NCBI GenBank assembly: GCA_002352045.1
Contig: DEHT01000016.1
Coordinates: 5,265-64,433 of the forward strand
Reading direction: 5' to 3'
DNA from: Chitinophagaceae bacterium UBA2793
GTDB taxonomy: Bacteria > Bacteroidota > Bacteroidia > Chitinophagales > Chitinophagaceae
DNA: 59,169 nucleotides
Shown: piece after piece, positions 9,000 through 17,767 of the stretch
Layout of the letters: each line of letters opens with the position of its first letter
How positions within the stretch are numbered: position 1 is the first letter of the stretch
Position numbers and translations under genes: made by a program
The notes under the pieces: model-generated
What the model was told of the DNA's origin: nothing
The model's database searches: none
The model's input: the letters and a program-made list of their open reading frames with translations, nothing else

Positions 9000-10214
9000 A
9001 TGGCAATAACCAAACCATTTGTAGCTGCCTCGCTGGCTTACGAAACACTGGAAGAAACACTTGACATTAAGCCAAAGTCGGAATCATTATCTATTGGCAT
9101 TCCCAAAGAAACTTCGTTTAATGAAAATCGTATTGCACTTACTCCCGAAGCTGTAGGCGTAATTGTGGCTAATGGCCACCAGGTACAAGTGGAAAGCAAG
9201 GCAGGTGAAGGCTCGCATTTTTCGGATAAGGATTACAGTGAGGCAGGAGCTAAAATTTTGTATGATAAAAAGCAGGTTTTTGAAAGTGAGATTATTGTAA
9301 AGAGTGCCCCGGTTAGCGAGGACGATTGTGAATATTTAAGACCCAATCAAACCATTATTTCCCCCATAAACCTTGCAGTAATGAAGCGGGAGATTTTGGA
9401 GAAAATGATGAAGAAAAAAATTACTGCACTTAGCTTCGAAAACCTGAAAGATGCCAGTGGCCACAACCCCATTGTACGCAGCATGAGTGAAATTGCAGGC
9501 AGTGCAGTAATGCTTATTGCTGGCCAATACTTAAGCAGTGCCAATAGCGGCAAAGGTGTGTTAGTAGGCGGCATTAGCGGAATTCCGCCAACAAAAGTTA
9601 TTATTATTGGGGCAGGAATTGTAGGTGAATATGCAGCAAGAACCGCATTGGCCATGGGCGCCAGTGTAAAGGTTTTTGATAATAGTATTTACCGGCTTAA
9701 ACGAATGCAAAATAATATTGGAGTACGCATGTGGACTTCAGTATTGGAGCCAAAAATTTTGGGCAAGCAACTAAAAACCTGCGATGTTGCTGTAGGAGCT
9801 TTGAGTGGATCGGGTGGGCGCACACCCATTGTAGTTACAGATGAAATGGTGAGTGCCATGAGACCGGGATCGGTAATTGTAGATGTTAGCATTGACCATG
9901 GTGGATGTTTTGAAACCAGCCTGGTAACTACACAGGAAAAACCTACTTTTAAAAAGTACGATGTTATTCATTATTGTGTTCCCAATATTCCCAGTGGATT
10001 TGCACGAACAGCCAGCCAGGCCATTAGCAATGTATTAATGCCATTAATGCTTGAAACGGCAGAAGATGGTGGTATTGATAAAACTATTTGGCATAAAATA
10101 AATATCCGTTCGGGCATTTATATGTTTAAAGGCAGCCTTACTAATTTTTATTTAAGCGAAAGATTCGATTTAAAATTTACCGACCTCAATTTATTGATTG
10201 CAAGCAGGCGATAA
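9000..10214 (+). CDS. ald: Alanine dehydrogenase
   Basis: NAD-dependent alanine dehydrogenase of the AlaDH/PNT family, which interconverts L-alanine and pyruvate plus ammonia. The N-terminal catalytic motif is GIPKETSFNENRIALTP (about residues 32-48), a Rossmann fingerprint GAGIVGEYAAR is at about 203-213, and the conserved VDVSIDHGGCFE and YCVPNIPSGFARTAS segments follow. At 404 aa it is about 30 residues longer than the classical enzyme because of an N-terminal extension before GIPKE. The start ATG (9000-9002) is the only one that precedes the whole domain. It is not a transhydrogenase alpha subunit, since no membrane segment follows. Confidence 0.9.
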   Translation: MAITKPFVAASLAYETLEETLDIKPKSESLSIGIPKETSFNENRIALTPEAVGVIVANGHQVQVESKAGEGSHFSDKDYSEAGAKILYDKKQVFESEIIVKSAPVSEDDCEYLRPNQTIISPINLAVMKREILEKMMKKKITALSFENLKDASGHNPIVRSMSEIAGSAVMLIAGQYLSSANSGKGVLVGGISGIPPTKVIIIGAGIVGEYAARTALAMGASVKVFDNSIYRLKRMQNNIGVRMWTSVLEPKILGKQLKTCDVAVGALSGSGGRTPIVVTDEMVSAMRPGSVIVDVSIDHGGCFETSLVTTQEKPTFKKYDVIHYCVPNIPSGFARTASQAISNVLMPLMLETAEDGGIDKTIWHKINIRSGIYMFKGSLTNFYLSERFDLKFTDLNLLIASRR

Positions 10215-10230
10215 TTTTTTTTTTGACAAT

Positions 10231-10264
10231 AAAAAAAGCAGGAGCTACTTTTAATAACTCCTGC
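10231..10264 (-). terminator. Terminator of the RND efflux operon
   Basis: A 7-bp stem GCAGGAG (10238-10244) with CTCCTGC (10258-10264). Read on the minus strand it is followed by TTTTTTT (10231-10237), so it ends transcripts from the pump gene. On the + strand no T-run follows the stem. Confidence 0.85.
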
Positions 10265-10288
10265 CATAGCCCTCAACACTCCCTCCTG

Positions 10289-13200
10289 TTAAATATGCGC
10301 CGAAGTAAACCCATCTTCACTTAAAGCCCGACGCTCATAATCTGCTACCATTAATTCTTCAATTGATTCTTGCTTTTTATTTTTATTGAATTTTGCAATC
10401 AGCTTGTCAAAGATGGCATACATCACCGGCACCACTATCAAGGTTAAAAACAGTGAGCTTATTAATCCACCGATTATAACCCAGGCAAGTCCATTTTTCC
10501 ACTCAGCACCTGCACCACTGGCCAATGCAATCGGCAACATACCTATCACCATGGCAATAGTAGTCATCAATATGGGGCGCAACCTTGCATGGTTAGCCTG
10601 TACCAATGCATTAAAAGTACTTTCACCTTCTGCTTTGCGCTGGTTGGTAAAATCAACCAATATAATAGCATTTTTTGCCACCAACCCAATCAACATTATC
10701 AAACCAAGAATGGTGAAAATGTTCAACGAATTATTAGTAAGTGCCAATGCAAGTAATGCACCAATGATGGATAATGGTATAGAGAATAATACCACAAACG
10801 GATATACGAAACTATCGTACAATGCCACCATTATTAAATACACCAATACAATGGCAATCAACAATGCAATACCCAGCGTACCAAATCCTTCGCTTTGATT
10901 TTCCATATCGCCACCCCATATATAATTTACTCCGGTTGGTTTTTGTAAACCTTCAACTGCTGTACCCCACTCCGCTGCAATGGTACCAGTTGCACGTCCA
11001 ACAGATTGTGCCTGCACGGTTACAGAGGTACTTTTATCCCTTCTCTCCAACATACTAGGGCCAGAGCTTTCTTTTACCGTAGCAAATTGCGATAAGCGAA
11101 TTTGCTCTCCATTATCATTTTTAAACAACAGGTTACTCACATCATCCACACTTTTGCGGTTAAATGCACCATAACGTAAATTGATATCGTACTCATATTC
11201 ACCTGCACGAAACTTACCATCGGTATTGCCGCTGAATGCAGTTTGCATAGTAGCGCCCACCGTTTGTAAACTCAAACCCAATGCAGCCATTTTATCCCTA
11301 TCAACCGACACACTGATTTCAGGGTTGCCGGTTTCAACCGATAATTTTATTTCGGTGGCGCCTTTAATGCCAGCCAGTTTTTCTTTTGCCTGGTTAGCAA
11401 AAACCATTACACTGTCTAAAGTAGGACCCGTTATCACCAATGCCAGAGGCGCATTTTCGGCAGAGCCCAAAATACTTACCGGCACCGTTTTTACTTTAGC
11501 ACCTACCAACATTTTTTCCAGTTCTCTTTTAGTTTTAGCTGCGTACACATTGGCATCATCTTTCCGGTCTTTCTTTTCTACCAGCTTTACGCTTATTTCT
11601 GCTTTGTAGGCGGTGGCCTGCGAAGCACCCATACCATCACTACTTTGGCCTACAGTGGTAATAAGGTTAATTACTTCGGGTTTGGTTTTCAAAAAAGCTT
11701 CGGCTTTTTGGGTCATTTGATTGGTTTGCTCAATTGAAACATCTTTAGGCATTTCTATTTGTACCAAAAATTCGCCCCTATCACTTTTGGGAAAGAAATC
11801 TGTTCCTACAAAACCCGCACCTATCAAGCTAAAAGAGGCAATAAGCAAAACAAATACAGCCACCAAGGTTGTTTTCTTATACTTCAAACTCCATTTTAAT
11901 ATATTGGTAATGGCATCGGTAAATTTATTGAGCCCTCTTTCAAAAGCTAAAATAATTTTTCCAAATAACCCTTTGCCGGTAATATGCTCCAGTTTACCAA
12001 ACCTTGAACTCAATAAAGGCACGATGGTAAAAGATGATAACAATGAAAGCATAGTTGCAATGGCCACCGTTACACAAAACTCTCTTAATATATCCGACAC
12101 CAAGCCGGTACTTAATGCAATAGGAATAAACACTACCACAATTACAAGGGTGATGGCTGTAACGGTAAACCCAATTTCTTTGGTTGCATCAAATGCTGCA
12201 CGTACTTTATTTTTACCCATCTCCATGTGGCGGTAAATATTTTCTAATACCACAATGGCATCATCTACCAATATACCTACCACCAGCGACAGGCCTAATA
12301 AAGACATCAGGTTTAATGAATAACCCAGCAAACTCATACCAATAAAAGTGGCAATTAAAGAAGCAGGTATTGCCACCATTACAATTAAGGCATTTCTTAT
12401 ACTGTGCAAGAAGAAAAGCATTACCACTGCTACCAATACAATCGCCAATATTAAATCATGTATTACCGCATCGGCAGACTGCAATGTATATACCGATGCA
12501 TCATTGGCAATGCTTAACTGCAGGCCGGCAGAAGTATATTCTTTTTGCAGCCGGTCCACTATATTTTGCACGCCTTCGCTCACACTTACGCCATTGGCAT
12601 CGGATTGTTTTAATACCTGTAATGCAATAGCCGACTGGCTATTTACCCGGGCCAGTTTTTCTACATCTTTTTGTGCATCCTGCACATCAGCCACATCCGA
12701 TAATCGAACCTGGCCACCTGCTGCGGTATTGCTTACCACCAGGTTTCTTAATTCATCAACGGTTTTAAATTTACCGGCCAATCGTATCAACACATCCTGG
12801 TTTCTCGTTTGTACGCTACCAGTAGGAAAGTCGAGATTGGCAGTCAATATCACCTGCTGTACCTGTAATAATGAAAGGCCGTTGGCTTCTAATTTAGCCG
12901 CATCAAAACTCACTTGTATTTCTCTTTCCTGGCCACCAATAATGTTTACCTGCGCCACACCAGGCACACGGGAAATAACGGGGCCTACTCTTTTGTCCAT
13001 CAAATCATAAAAACTGGCTTCGTCTAATTTTGAGGTGGCCGATAAGGTTACAACCGGCAAGTCATCTAACGAAAATTTATTGAGCGATGGCGGATCCACA
13101 TCATCGGGCAGGTCTTTTAAAATAGCATTCACTTTTCGCTGTGCATCGTTAAGTGCATAGTCCACATCGGTACCACTGTTTAAAGTAATAGTAACCATTG

Positions 13201-13465
13201 AAAGACTTTCAAAAGATTTTACATCAATCTTTTTTATGTTTTCCATTGAAGAAACCGCATCTTCAATTTTTCGTGAAACCGTATTCTCCACTTCGCTGGG
13301 TGAAGCACCAGGGTAAACAGTGGTAACAGAAACCACCGATTGGCTAAACTTGGGAAGCAACTCATAATTTAAGCTGGTATAACTTAGTACACCCCCCAAC
13401 GTTAGTATGGTAAACAGCACTATTACCAGCGATGGCCGTTTAATAGATAATTCTGCAATTTTCAT
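10289..13465 (-). CDS. RND efflux pump, inner-membrane permease (AcrB/HAE-1-like)
   Basis: A 1058-aa proton-driven permease of a tripartite drug efflux system. It has the duplicated RND architecture: a first membrane helix at about 10-30 preceded by IKRPSLVIVLF, a periplasmic porter/docking domain, a helix block near 335-560 with GILVDDAIVVLENIYRHME carrying the paired Asp residues, a second periplasmic domain, and a final helix block with LVAKNAIILVDF. The length is typical of HAE-1. It lies last in a five-gene operon behind the adaptor (35-base gap). The substrate cannot be predicted; the metal-specific CusA class is less likely because no Met-rich residues stand out. Confidence 0.93.
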   Translation of the reverse strand: MKIAELSIKRPSLVIVLFTILTLGGVLSYTSLNYELLPKFSQSVVSVTTVYPGASPSEVENTVSRKIEDAVSSMENIKKIDVKSFESLSMVTITLNSGTDVDYALNDAQRKVNAILKDLPDDVDPPSLNKFSLDDLPVVTLSATSKLDEASFYDLMDKRVGPVISRVPGVAQVNIIGGQEREIQVSFDAAKLEANGLSLLQVQQVILTANLDFPTGSVQTRNQDVLIRLAGKFKTVDELRNLVVSNTAAGGQVRLSDVADVQDAQKDVEKLARVNSQSAIALQVLKQSDANGVSVSEGVQNIVDRLQKEYTSAGLQLSIANDASVYTLQSADAVIHDLILAIVLVAVVMLFFLHSIRNALIVMVAIPASLIATFIGMSLLGYSLNLMSLLGLSLVVGILVDDAIVVLENIYRHMEMGKNKVRAAFDATKEIGFTVTAITLVIVVVFIPIALSTGLVSDILREFCVTVAIATMLSLLSSFTIVPLLSSRFGKLEHITGKGLFGKIILAFERGLNKFTDAITNILKWSLKYKKTTLVAVFVLLIASFSLIGAGFVGTDFFPKSDRGEFLVQIEMPKDVSIEQTNQMTQKAEAFLKTKPEVINLITTVGQSSDGMGASQATAYKAEISVKLVEKKDRKDDANVYAAKTKRELEKMLVGAKVKTVPVSILGSAENAPLALVITGPTLDSVMVFANQAKEKLAGIKGATEIKLSVETGNPEISVSVDRDKMAALGLSLQTVGATMQTAFSGNTDGKFRAGEYEYDINLRYGAFNRKSVDDVSNLLFKNDNGEQIRLSQFATVKESSGPSMLERRDKSTSVTVQAQSVGRATGTIAAEWGTAVEGLQKPTGVNYIWGGDMENQSEGFGTLGIALLIAIVLVYLIMVALYDSFVYPFVVLFSIPLSIIGALLALALTNNSLNIFTILGLIMLIGLVAKNAIILVDFTNQRKAEGESTFNALVQANHARLRPILMTTIAMVIGMLPIALASGAGAEWKNGLAWVIIGGLISSLFLTLIVVPVMYAIFDKLIAKFNKNKKQESIEELMVADYERRALSEDGFTSAHI

Positions 13466-13500
13466 TTTGAAATATTTTATTACTGATAAAGTATCAGCTA

Positions 13501-14568
13501 TTATTTTATAACTGTGATAGCGCTTCCGTTTACAAGATTAATTTGACCGGTGGTAATTATTTCTTCCCCTTCAGCAAGACCCTGTATTACTTCTACCTGC
13601 TCGCCAAAAATTCTTCCAGAAACTACTTTACGTAATACCGCTTTGCCTGATTGGGCAATAAACACTTCGTTGCTGGCCACGCCACCCACAAAGGCACTTC
13701 TTGGAATTAAAGTAACAGGCTCCTGCTGAGGAAATACAAAACTGGCATTGCCATACATACCTGCTTTTACTGCAGCTTTATCATTGTTGGCCACTTCTAT
13801 TTTTACAGGAAAGTTTAGGCTTTCATCGGCTTTTGCTGCTATAAAACTTATTTTTCCCCTGAACTTTTTATCGGGCATAACACTGGCTGCAACTGTAACG
13901 GTATCGCCAATTTTAAGATTAGCTACCTGCGCTTCTGTAACTGCAACGTCAAGTGTAAGTGTAGATACATCTACAATTTCAAATAATTTGGTGCCGGCAG
14001 CTAATACAGATCCGGGTTCTATCATACGCTTGTTGATAATACCGTTTATGGATGCTCTAAGATTAGCATCTGAAACTTTTATACTTGCCTGTTGAACTCT
14101 GGCTGCTGCATTCTGTACTGCCAATGCTGCCTGGTCAACCTGTTGCTGTGTAACCCCGCCTGTTTTGTATGCATTTTCATATCGTTGTTTATCTCGCAAT
14201 GCATTGGCATATCCTTCACGTGCAGTTTGCACATCTACGGCAAGGTTTTCGGTTTTTATTACGGCCAATGTTTGGCCTTTTCTCACATAGCTCCCTTCAT
14301 CCACCAACACCCTTATAACCCTACCGGCAGTTTCAGAAGAAAACTCTAATTCCTGACCGGGAGAAAATTTACCGTTGGCGGTAAAATTTAATTCCATAGG
14401 ATGAGCAAATACTTTTGCAGTTTTAACTGCTACTCCTGCATTGGTTTGTGCTACCACAGCAGTTTTATCTTCATTTTTCTTTTTATTGTTGGTGAGTACC
14501 ATTCCAATGAGTGCAATAAGACCCGCTGTTACTAAAATACCAACTAGAATTTTTGAGAACTTTTTCAT
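13501..14568 (-). CDS. RND efflux periplasmic adaptor (membrane fusion protein)
   Basis: A 355-aa periplasmic adaptor linking the pump to the TolC-type channel. An N-terminal membrane anchor (about 7-25) is followed by a lipoyl-like hairpin (VDEGSYVRKGQTLAVI, about 91-106), a short helical hairpin rich in Gln/Ala (about 115-170), a second lipoyl half with IEPGSVLAAGTKLFEIVD, a beta-barrel and a membrane-proximal domain containing QGLAEGEEIITTGQ. The anchor has no lipobox Cys. It sits between the TolC gene (45-base gap) and the pump gene and should be co-transcribed with both. Confidence 0.92.
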   Translation of the reverse strand: MKKFSKILVGILVTAGLIALIGMVLTNNKKKNEDKTAVVAQTNAGVAVKTAKVFAHPMELNFTANGKFSPGQELEFSSETAGRVIRVLVDEGSYVRKGQTLAVIKTENLAVDVQTAREGYANALRDKQRYENAYKTGGVTQQQVDQAALAVQNAAARVQQASIKVSDANLRASINGIINKRMIEPGSVLAAGTKLFEIVDVSTLTLDVAVTEAQVANLKIGDTVTVAASVMPDKKFRGKISFIAAKADESLNFPVKIEVANNDKAAVKAGMYGNASFVFPQQEPVTLIPRSAFVGGVASNEVFIAQSGKAVLRKVVSGRIFGEQVEVIQGLAEGEEIITTGQINLVNGSAITVIK

Positions 14569-14613
14569 TTTCTTTATTTGTTTATGGGTTGCCCATTTAC
14601 AGGCAGTTATGTT

Positions 14614-15984
14614 TTAGTTAAGTAATGTTCTTAATTGTCCTTGTGCTTTTATAAGTTTTATTTCGGCCAATTTATAATCGAGCAGACTGGCATTATAAGA
14701 GTTTCTGGAATTAAACAAAGCGTTTTGTGCATCCAATAAATCGGTTAAGGTAGCAAGGCCTTGTGTATAGTTATTATTGGTATTATCTAATACCTGTTGA
14801 GCAAGATTAGTATTGCGTTCCTGGGTATTTAATACAATAATGGAGTTATTAATTTGTGTTTTTGCATTGGCAAAATCAAGACTTATATTTTGACGGGTGA
14901 GTTTTATATCTTCATGTAATTTTTTTATTTCCACATCAGATTGCTTCATTCTGGCTTTGGTTGCATTACCGTTAAAAATGGGTACTTTAAGGTTCAGCCC
15001 TATTGTACTTACATCGAACCAGTTAACCCCTTTATTAATTCCTTTAAAAATAGGAAAGGTATTGCCCAGGCCCTGGTAACTGTAGCTGCCACTCAAAGAA
15101 AGCGTAGGATAATACTCTGCTTTATAGGATTGCTTTTGTAATTGAAGCAACTGTTGTTGTTTTTCCAATACAAGCAATTCTGAGCGATTACTACTGTAAG
15201 TAGTATCGGCCAGTAGCACATCTCCAAAATTTTGTGGCGATACATTGGCAGATGGAATTATAATACTTTCTTCCACCGGCATTCCAATTAAAAATTTAAG
15301 TTGATTTTCATATTGTGCAACGGCGTTTAATAATTGCTGGCGCTGGCTTTGCAGGTTAAGCAAATTTACTTCCAGCCTATCTACATCTATTTTTTTTCCT
15401 AAGCCACTTTCGTACAGACCATTTATAATTCCCTTTGTTTTTGCAGTAGTACTTATATTACTATCTACATTAACTACTTGCTGGCGCTGTACTAAAACCT
15501 GGTAATAAGCAGTTGCAACTTGCTCCATCACCTGCTCTTCGGTAAGTTGCGCATTGAGTGTATAAAACTCCTTGGTTGTTTTAGCTGCTTTTAAACCTGT
15601 AAAAACAGATTGATCAAAAATATTTTGAGTAACATTTACGCCAATATTTGCATTCCATTTTTGACCGAATGCCACCATTAAAGGTTTACCAGGATCGGTT
15701 GGATTTAACTCACCCGGAAGTGCGCTCATTTGTAAAAGAGGGTTATAGTTTAAACCACCCGAACCACTTACCTGTGGCAATGCTTTTGACCTTACTTCCT
15801 GAATTTGATAGTTGGCATTTTCCACATCAAGCTTTGCTTTGCGAGCATCAGCATAATTTTGTAATGCATAATTGAGTGCATTTTTCAGGCTTAATTCTGG
15901 CTTTTCCTGTGCAAAAGATTTTGCTGCAAAAAAACTGAACATGGTCATTAACAAACCTGCCTGTTTTAATTTTTGAATGAACAT
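14614..15984 (-). CDS. TolC-family outer membrane efflux protein
   Basis: The outer membrane channel of the tripartite pump, 456 aa. A signal peptide ending ...AAKSFAQ precedes LSLKNALNYALQNY, the usual first helix of OEP proteins. Two related halves of long Gln/Asn/Leu-rich helices follow, with the second-half motif GLATLTDLLDAQNALFNSRNSY near residues 410-430. It is 17 bases downstream of the second TetR gene and upstream of the adaptor gene, so its role follows from both family and operon context. Confidence 0.92.
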   Translation of the reverse strand: MFIQKLKQAGLLMTMFSFFAAKSFAQEKPELSLKNALNYALQNYADARKAKLDVENANYQIQEVRSKALPQVSGSGGLNYNPLLQMSALPGELNPTDPGKPLMVAFGQKWNANIGVNVTQNIFDQSVFTGLKAAKTTKEFYTLNAQLTEEQVMEQVATAYYQVLVQRQQVVNVDSNISTTAKTKGIINGLYESGLGKKIDVDRLEVNLLNLQSQRQQLLNAVAQYENQLKFLIGMPVEESIIIPSANVSPQNFGDVLLADTTYSSNRSELLVLEKQQQLLQLQKQSYKAEYYPTLSLSGSYSYQGLGNTFPIFKGINKGVNWFDVSTIGLNLKVPIFNGNATKARMKQSDVEIKKLHEDIKLTRQNISLDFANAKTQINNSIIVLNTQERNTNLAQQVLDNTNNNYTQGLATLTDLLDAQNALFNSRNSYNASLLDYKLAEIKLIKAQGQLRTLLN

Positions 15985-16001
15985 TGTGTTTTATTTGAAC
16001 T

Positions 16002-16622
16002 TTAGAATTGTGTTTTTGAAAAATATTTTTCTGCCTGTGCTTTTCCGGTTGAAGTTGTAATACCGTACAAAAAATGCTGAATCAATTGCTTGTTGATACT
16101 TGCCTCTGAGATCTGTGGCATTTGTGTAGGATGTGTTTCATTAGAAAAGTTGAGTTCCGAAAGACAAACCATTGTCATTAGTTTACTATTGAATATGGGT
16201 AAAAAATGACCGCTGCTTTTGCCCTCTTCAATACATTGAGTAATGGCGGGCACAAATTTTTTATTTGAAAAAATTTGAAAGTTTTCATAGGTATCGGAAT
16301 AATATTTTTTTAAATCGCTTAAAACCTTATTGGAAACATAATTGGCTGCTCCCATAGCCAGCGCATTAATTTGAATATACCTTTGTATCACATCGCCCCC
16401 GGTAGATTGTTGAATTTTTTTTAACCTATGAGCAAGTACATTGGTAATTTTTTCGTACAAAGCATCTACCATTTCGTTTTTATCGTGAAAGAACTGGTAA
16501 ATGGTTTTTTTAGAAACACCTGCTGCCTGGGCTATTTCATCCATTGTTACAGAACGCAAGCCGTATACTCTAAAAAGTTGCAATGCTGTTCTAAGAATAT
16601 ATCGTTGTTTTTTACTGTACAT
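16002..16622 (-). CDS. TetR/AcrR-family regulator (second in efflux operon)
   Basis: A 206-aa regulator with an N-terminal TetR helix-turn-helix: ALQLFRVYGLRSVTMDEIA followed by QAAGVSKKTIYQFFHDKNEM. The C-terminal ligand domain is not recognisable beyond helices. It lies between the first TetR gene and tolC, so it likely controls the pump. A copy of the operator-like motif is immediately upstream (16628-16645), inside the 40-base gap between the two regulators. Whether it binds the same motif as its neighbour cannot be told; the two recognition helices differ (SKKTIYQFF versus NRTLLHYYF). Confidence 0.88.
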   Translation of the reverse strand: MYSKKQRYILRTALQLFRVYGLRSVTMDEIAQAAGVSKKTIYQFFHDKNEMVDALYEKITNVLAHRLKKIQQSTGGDVIQRYIQINALAMGAANYVSNKVLSDLKKYYSDTYENFQIFSNKKFVPAITQCIEEGKSSGHFLPIFNSKLMTMVCLSELNFSNETHPTQMPQISEASINKQLIQHFLYGITTSTGKAQAEKYFSKTQF

Positions 16623-16627
16623 TTTAG

Positions 16628-16645
16628 TTTAACTTTTTTGTCAAA
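16628..16645. promoter_or_regulatory. Operator-like site 3 of the efflux operon
   Basis: On the minus strand this reads TTTGACAAAAAAGTTAAA, matching 16 of 18 bases of the two sites upstream of the first TetR gene. It sits just before the start of the second TetR gene. Confidence 0.45.
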
Positions 16646-16662
16646 TTATAAATAAAAAAAAT

Positions 16663-17262
16663 CTATCTAAATAGAGTCGATAGAATGGCTTCTTTTCTTT
16701 CGCTCATGGCCTGTACATAGGCTTTCTTTGAGTTAAAAAAACTATTTTCCATTAAAGGGCGCATTATAACCGGGTAAGACACCATTGAAATAAAATTTAG
16801 TAGAAATTGCATGGGTTCCATTTTTGCCACTCTTCCGGCTGCCATCTCTTCCTGTAATTCAGCAAAAAAATCAGCTATGTTTTTTCTCTGTTCCTTATCG
16901 TTCATTTTCAAATTTTCCCACAAATTGGTATTATGAATTTGCGAGGCAAGGTAAGAGTCGAGGTAAGGAAACTCTTTTACTCGATCCATCCAAACATCTA
17001 TCAATTGGCTTATTTTTTCTTTAAAAGAAAGACCAGTCAATGCATGCTCGTTCATTTTTTTTCTAAACACTTCCTGCCCTTCTAATAACACTTTTTCTAA
17101 TAAAATTTCTCTTGATCTAAAGTAGTAATGCAACAATGTTCGGTTTACACCGGCTGCGTCTGCAATTTCCTGAGTGGTTGCATTAAACCTGCCTTCTTTA
17201 AAGAAAACAGCCTTGGCGGTTTCCTTTATATGATTTTCTGTGCCTTTATCTTTTCCTGCCAT
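16663..17262 (-). CDS. TetR/AcrR-family regulator (first in efflux operon)
   Basis: A 199-aa TetR-type regulator. The N-terminal helix-turn-helix reads AKAVFFKEGRFNATTQEIA then DAAGVNRTLLHYYFRSRE; the rest is an all-helical ligand domain. The ATG at 17260-17262 was chosen over an in-frame TTG at 17271, which would lie inside the operator-like motif. It is the first gene of TetR-TetR-tolC-adaptor-pump, and two copies of a near-palindromic site lie within 75 bases upstream, so it probably represses its own operon (inference). The effector is unknown. Confidence 0.88.
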   Translation of the reverse strand: MAGKDKGTENHIKETAKAVFFKEGRFNATTQEIADAAGVNRTLLHYYFRSREILLEKVLLEGQEVFRKKMNEHALTGLSFKEKISQLIDVWMDRVKEFPYLDSYLASQIHNTNLWENLKMNDKEQRKNIADFFAELQEEMAAGRVAKMEPMQFLLNFISMVSYPVIMRPLMENSFFNSKKAYVQAMSERKEAILSTLFR

Positions 17263-17263
17263 G

Positions 17264-17281
17264 TTTGACAAAATTGTTAAA
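17264..17281. promoter_or_regulatory. Operator-like site 1 of the efflux operon
   Basis: TTTGACAAAATTGTTAAA, a near-palindrome (TT-ACAA--TTGT-AA), touches the ATG of the first TetR gene. A second copy is 55 bases further upstream. Confidence 0.5.
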
Positions 17282-17318
17282 CAAAGGTAGGGGCATTTTT
17301 TATACCAGCAAATTTATT

Positions 17319-17335
17319 TTTGACAAAATTGTAAA
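17319..17335. promoter_or_regulatory. Operator-like site 2 of the efflux operon
   Basis: TTTGACAAAATTGTAAA repeats site 1 in the same orientation, 55 bases away. The start-to-start spacing is close to five helical turns, so proteins bound at both sites could lie on roughly the same face of the DNA. Confidence 0.5.
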
Positions 17336-17681
17336 TATTCTTAAAAAAAGCATCTCTCTTAAAGTACAAAACATACAAATTCAATCTGTTACAAAAAATT
17401 AGATTGAATAAAGTTTACTACGAATTGGATAAAAGATTTGCCGGATGATTTAGATGGAGCAGGTTTTAACTTCAAAAACTCCAGTAAGCAAGTGCTTATA
17501 GCTGCAATGCAGGTATTATTAATTTGAGTATTGCATTATAAACAAATAGTTTTTGAACGCTCCAATTATTTGCAAAAAAGGGACTCAAGCAAGAGGGTTA
17601 CTTCTACTTTGTGCGTGGATTTATTAATCAAAATTGTTTTCTAAAGGAACTTATGGGTCTTAGGTAGATTATTAAAATAGC
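17336..17681. other. Intergenic stretch without a recognisable gene
   Basis: Between the efflux operon promoter and the susD terminator no gene with a start codon is visible. A 39-codon open frame on the + strand (17408-17527) starts just after a stop, has no ATG, and has coding-like composition in part (DLPDDLDGAGFNF); it could be a remnant, or chance. No RNA gene was recognised. Confidence 0.4.
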
Positions 17682-17683
17682 AA

Positions 17684-17715
17684 GAGGGCAGGCAAATATG
17701 CCCACCCTCTTGCTA
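17684..17715 (-). terminator. Terminator of the susC-susD transcript
   Basis: A perfect 11-bp stem TAGCAAGAGGG (17688-17698) with CCCTCTTGCTA (17705-17715). On the minus strand it is followed by TTTTAAT. It lies about 50 bases past the susD stop. Confidence 0.85.
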
Positions 17716-17767
17716 CTTACGTTCAGCATTATAAAAAATATGCTGAATTAAATTGATCCTGTAACTA

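Noticed and set aside
11181..12236. Long + strand open frames opposite the RND pump gene
   Set aside because: They mirror the codon structure of the strongly supported pump gene on the other strand and have no domain signature.
10289..13465. Heavy-metal CusA-type pump
   Set aside because: No Met-rich sites or CusF/CusC-type neighbours; the drug efflux class fits better.
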